Below, one piece after another: positions 59,752-64,000 of a stretch of DNA of 64,000 nucleotides (position 1 is the stretch's first letter; every line of letters starts with the position of its first letter). Source of the stretch: Isoetes taiwanensis (Eukaryota; Streptophyta; Lycopodiopsida; Isoetales; Isoetaceae); NCBI GenBank assembly GCA_021234155.1, contig JAJEKV010000077.1, positions 5,114,314 through 5,178,313 of the forward strand, given 5' to 3'. The position numbers were made by a program, and so were the translations under genes. A model generated the notes under the pieces. The model ran no database searches. It was not told the DNA's origin and saw only the letters and a program-made list of their open reading frames with translations.

Positions 59752-60880
59752 TGGCCTCGAAATGTAAACGTGTGTGTTGCTAGGTTATTGAAGAGTTTAT
59801 GTTAAGGAGGTCGAGTTTTTGTTCGGTTGCACTTGGGACATGAGTCGAAGGCTGCGGTTGAAAATCACGAAGCAATAAGGCCCAGCGAATTGGGTTTGGA
59901 TTTATCCTCCTCGGTGTAGCAATTAGAGGTCAAGGCGCCTTTTGTAGTAGCAAGATTGTTTGGGATTGTTAGGGATGGCGATAGATCCAAACTGTTATTT
60001 CGATTGCTATAGCTTTGCATGCATGTTCAAAAAGGTGCACCTAGTTATCTATAAAACAACCACGTTTTGGCCTCCGAAATGTAAACCCTGTGTGTTGCTA
60101 AGTTATTGTAGGATTTACATTATGGAGGTCGAGTTTTGCTCGTTTGCACTTGGGACATGGTCGAGAAGTTGCGATGGAAGACGAAGCAATAGGAATTGAC
60201 AAAATGGGGTTTGGATTTATTCTTCTCGGTGTGGCAATTAGAAATCAAGAGTGCCTTTTTGCAATATCAAGATTCTTTGGGATCATTCGGGATGGTGATA
60301 GATCCAAACTCACATTATTTCGGTTGCCATAGCTTTGTATGCATTTTTAGAAATGGTGCACCTAGTTATCTATAAAACAAACACGTTTGACCTCCGAGAA
60401 ATATAAACCTGTGTGTTGCTAGGTTATTGTAAGGTTTACATTATGGAGGTTGATTTTTGGTCGTTTGCACTTGGGACACGGTCGAGAAGTTGCGAGTTGA
60501 AGATGTGAAGTAATAGGGCCCGACAAAATAAGATTTGATTTTATTCTCCTCCCAGCGTGGCAAGTAGAAGTCAAGAGCATCCTTTGCGACAAAATTCTTT
60601 GGGATCATTGAATGGCGATAAAACCAAATTATGTTATTTAGGTTGCCATAGCTCTGCATGCATGTTTAGAAATGGTGCACAACCATGTTTGACCTCGAAA
60701 TATAAACCCTGTGTGTTGCTAGGTTATTGTAAGGTTTACATTATGGAGGTCGAGTTTTGATCGTTTGCATGTGAGACATAGTCGAGAAGTTGCGATTGAA
60801 GACACAAAGCAATAGGGCCCAGCGGACATGGATTTGGATCTATTTTCCTTCCATTGTGGAAATTAGAAATCAAGAGCTAA
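59752..60880 (+). repeat. Tandem repeat, ~317 bp unit, about 3.5 copies
   Basis: Copies start near 59752, 60069, 60388 and 60690 with variants of TGGCCTCxGAAATGTAAACC. Each carries GTGTGTTGCTAGGTTATTG, then GGAGGTCGAGTTTTG, then CACTTGGGACATG, then AGCAATAGGGCCCAGC. The fourth copy fades at about 60880. No protein family is recognised in any frame. Confidence 0.93.
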
Positions 60881-63800
60881 TTCTATCTGATTGTCTTGAA
60901 TAGAAGTGCTCAAAGAGTTGGAATTATTGACTTCTTTGTACTACTTCTTTCTATATGACTCTTAGGAATCCCCGAACAAGCATTTATGCTGTTGGGAGGC
61001 GAAGAAGGTGTGAACACCGTAGTAGTCCCTCATCGAACTAATGTATATACTTTTTTATTTTCAAAAATAAAAATGGCACCTCTTTATCCTCAAAAAAAAA
61101 AAGAAGGGAAAATCACACTTGAATACTACCGGAGCGACAAATTGAATGTTCCACAATATTGAGTTTTGATATTACCCCATATGGGACCAAGTTTCGCGAC
61201 AATCGATTCATTGGCATCTCTACTTTAAGCACCTCTGTGGTCTAGAATGGTCTAGTCATTTTCTACCAAAAGTGCCTAAAATGCTTAATCATCGTGAAAT
61301 GGCACATCATCTAAAAATACCATGTCATCATGGCAAAAAAATAAAATATTCTTCTTCATATTTTAAAACTCTATTTTACCCTCATTGGTATCTGCCCACC
61401 AAAATAGGCTAGAGCAAATTCTTCATTCTTGGGCAATCTAGAATATGGGGCACAGGGTACATGGCATAGCAAATCGGTGCAATATTTAGAAACATGAGAA
61501 GTTACAAGGCGTTTGACTAAATATAAAGGTATGCAATTTGGTTCCTCGTCCTCTTACTTAAAGAAAAGGGGTTTTCATATTTTACGTTTACCATGCTTGA
61601 TTTTCATGCATGCGCCTTTGTGTAGTATAAGGCATATTTGCCACTCGTCTTTATCTAGTATAGGTTGGCTTAGGCACCACTCTGCCATCTCGATTTGATT
61701 CTTGGTACCATTTTAAAATGGGAAGGTATGAACACATGAACTTTTTGAGCTTTTTGAGTTATTCTATCAATCTTTTCTGCGTGAGCAGTTGATCCAACCG
61801 CCGTGATCTGAAGCTCTAACTCCAACTTGAGCATAGTTTCAAGTTTGCCTTAAGTTTCCACGAGGTTGTGGTTGAAATGCACCTTTATTGGGCAGTGGCA
61901 ATCTGGGGATGGGGATAGTGGCGCATAAGGTGACATGGCAATGATATGGCCCTAGAAATAATGAGGTGGCATCAAAGAACAAAGAAAACTTCTTTATTTG
62001 CCAAAACTATGGGAGATGACATGGCATGAGTATGGTGGTATCAAAGATGAGAGTGCGGGAAAGATGCAAAATTTGCTTAGACAATGCATTTTAAATAGAA
62101 AATGACTAGACCAATTAAAAAAGGGGATTAAAAAGATAAGTAGGTTATAGTGGCAAGCAAGGTGATTGAAATGATGAGGTGTTATAATAAAGAGAAACCA
62201 AACTTCCTTTCTTTTGGACATGTGACTTTCACGGCAAATATGGGTGATGACATGGCATGAGCATATATGAGTGATGACATGGCAAAAGATGAAGGGATAG
62301 AAAAATGAAATTTGCCTAGTGCAACTTCTTAGAAAGAAGCATATTCACTATAATGACATGGCATTTCTTTGAAAGATGTAGCACACCACATTATATGATA
62401 ACGCGATACATAAGCGCCCCTCCCATTCTTCAATGATCGCATTTATGTCGAGAGGTCGGAATTAGGTATGGTATTTGTTAATACTTACGATTTGTAGGTT
62501 TGAATTGATGGGTGGATACATCACCGATCCGTGTAGATGAACCTCGATTGTTGTGAGCTATCGATGCCAAATTGCTCTATGTGGCAAATGATTTTAGACC
62601 TCCATCCGATCTTACCTATTGGCGTGAAACTATTACGTCGGCTATTTCTACAACATGTTTCTTAACAATATGTTTCCTAGCGATATAAGGTTGTAACATG
62701 CCACATAATTTGAAACACATGGTTCGGACATGCCACATAGGCTTAAACATGCCCGATTAGTGGACCATTCCATTTTTTAAATTGTAACTATGTTATGGGT
62801 AGAACTTCGATGCTTCTCAAGAAATAGGAAACTAAAGTACATTAACAATGCATGGGGCAAGGAATAATGCGGTGAAATTGTTTGTTACTTTGGCGGTTAA
62901 TCCATGCATTTATCGTGAGTGCTCCATCGGATTTTTCATATGTTGGATTATTGAGTTGGAATGTTCATAGCCGCCAGTTCTAATGCTTATAAGAATGTAC
63001 AATGTTGAAACTTGATTTGCGGAATCAGTTCGAAGTCTAGATTCAAAAATTGGTCCTCCTCTCTAGAATTGGGTATATTTCTCACTAGATGTTATTATAT
63101 TGTAGAGCACATGGTACTCTTTGGAGGGTATGTTGATGCAAGTGTCCATCTAGCGTTCTCTTTAGAGCCTCTCTAGAATCGGTATGTTTCATACCCCGAT
63201 GTCCTTCCTAATGGTCACAATGCAAACCAATAAAAGAAATTGATTCGAGAAAAAATGTGCGACCCACAATCAATTTCTTGGGCGATAATGATCTTTGAGT
63301 AGACCAATGATCTAATGAGTGAGGAACCCAATAATACAACCCTAACGAATAGAAAAAATCAGTATAAAAACACAACCCTATCAAAGCCCGGATATTTGCA
63401 AAGCAAGGACCTATCTATGTCCGGATTAGATATGCGGGGCTTCCATAGGTAACACCCAGTTAAATATGCAGTGATGAAAAGAACAATCAATCGTTTTGGC
63501 GGAAACTTTTCAAAGTATGGGCCGGTTCACACATGAATCCACGTCCTTCCCGATCCAGAAGAATTGATTGGCCCGGGTTTATCCGCCGCTTGCAAATCTC
63601 GTTTTAACCCTAAATTGCATCCCTTTTCTTCTTAGTTGCCTGGACTGCCTTAAAATTCAAGCCATCTGCGGCCTCCATCTTTACGCCTCCATCTGTTGCT
63701 CCACTCCATCTCTGTGCAGCGGAATTCTAAGGACCCACGGCCTACAAAGGATTCTGGTAACAATTCATCACGGTGTAGAATTTTCTTTGCCTCTAGTTCG

Positions 63801-64000
63801 GCCATCTCTGCACTTATTATTTACTTGACTAGAAGCTTTTAAATTTGGCTTAAGGCAGGGAAGAAGGTTTACATCTTAGAACATCTTGAGAATCTATTTT
63901 AAAAGCAGGGAAGGCAGTTTCGTTAAAGTGAAAATGGTAATCGACAACCTTAGAGGTAGGAGGTCATCTTCAGGCACTTTTTCAAGCAATAGCCAACTAT
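60881..64000. other. Intergenic, nothing recognised
   Basis: A run of 11-12 A at about 61086-61097, after AAAATAAAAATGGCACC, could mark a retroposon 3' end. The final kilobase has only short unrecognised open frames. Confidence 0.35.
61925..62360. repeat. Scattered TGACATGGCA direct repeats
   Basis: GATGACATGGCATGAG-like phrases occur at about 61931, 62012, 62247, 62272 and 62352. Two larger blocks (ending in AAGATGxAAAATTTGC and AATGAAATTTGCCTAG) are about 235 bp apart, which suggests an old duplication. Confidence 0.6.

Noticed and set aside
57520-60880. CRISPR-like array
   Set aside because: Direct tandem repeats without unique spacers of constant size, in a eukaryotic setting; these are minisatellites.

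Overview
This window looks like nuclear DNA of a land plant with a large, repeat-rich genome. The reasons are GT-AG introns, a PPR-DYW organelle RNA-editing gene, a plant ABCD2-type transporter, LTR retrotransposons primed by initiator Met-tRNA, a plant LINE, tRNA-derived SINE heads and many local tandem duplications. A gymnosperm is my guess from the long degenerate TTCTAGAA / AGATTC tracts and the sparse genes; the sequence does not prove it. No bacterial or organellar operon, rRNA gene or CRISPR array is visible.

Layout. 0.7-4.5 kb: the left part of a minus-strand LTR element. A 1.5 kb LTR (2984-4499) is followed at once by a tRNA-iMet primer site (2970-2983). Instead of gag-pol, the interior holds a decayed gene of the family I know as DUF7869 (742-2965). 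9.1-12.8 kb: a frame-broken PPR-DYW gene (minus). 16-18.5 kb: locally duplicated non-coding DNA. 27.1-28.8 kb: several exons of an ABCD2-like half transporter (minus) with clean splice sites but many single-base frame shifts. 37.7-38.3 kb: an unidentified coding remnant (minus). 42.6-44.3 kb: the 3' part of a LINE (plus), whose tail is interrupted by a complete 440 bp Mutator-type MITE with a perfect 9 bp target duplication. 47.7-48.6 kb: a Ty1/copia RT/RNase H fragment (minus). 49.9-57.4 kb: a long LTR element (plus) with primer site and polypurine tract but no gag-pol that I can recognise. Its 3' LTR stops after 84 bp at a CACTA-starting sequence, followed by compound satellite arrays to about 60.9 kb. 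The last 3 kb holds only weak repeats.

The genes do not form a pathway. The two host genes (PPR-DYW and ABCD2) are both associated with organelles but unrelated in function. In both, codons are well conserved while the frame breaks at single-base indels, often in short homopolymers. This fits consensus sequencing error in a long-read assembly at least as well as true pseudogenisation, so pseudogene calls here are provisional. The most interesting object is the DUF7869 gene: it shows a D...D-x(~38)-D/E pattern like a DDE/RNase H-fold nuclease and sits directly behind a retrotransposon primer-binding site.
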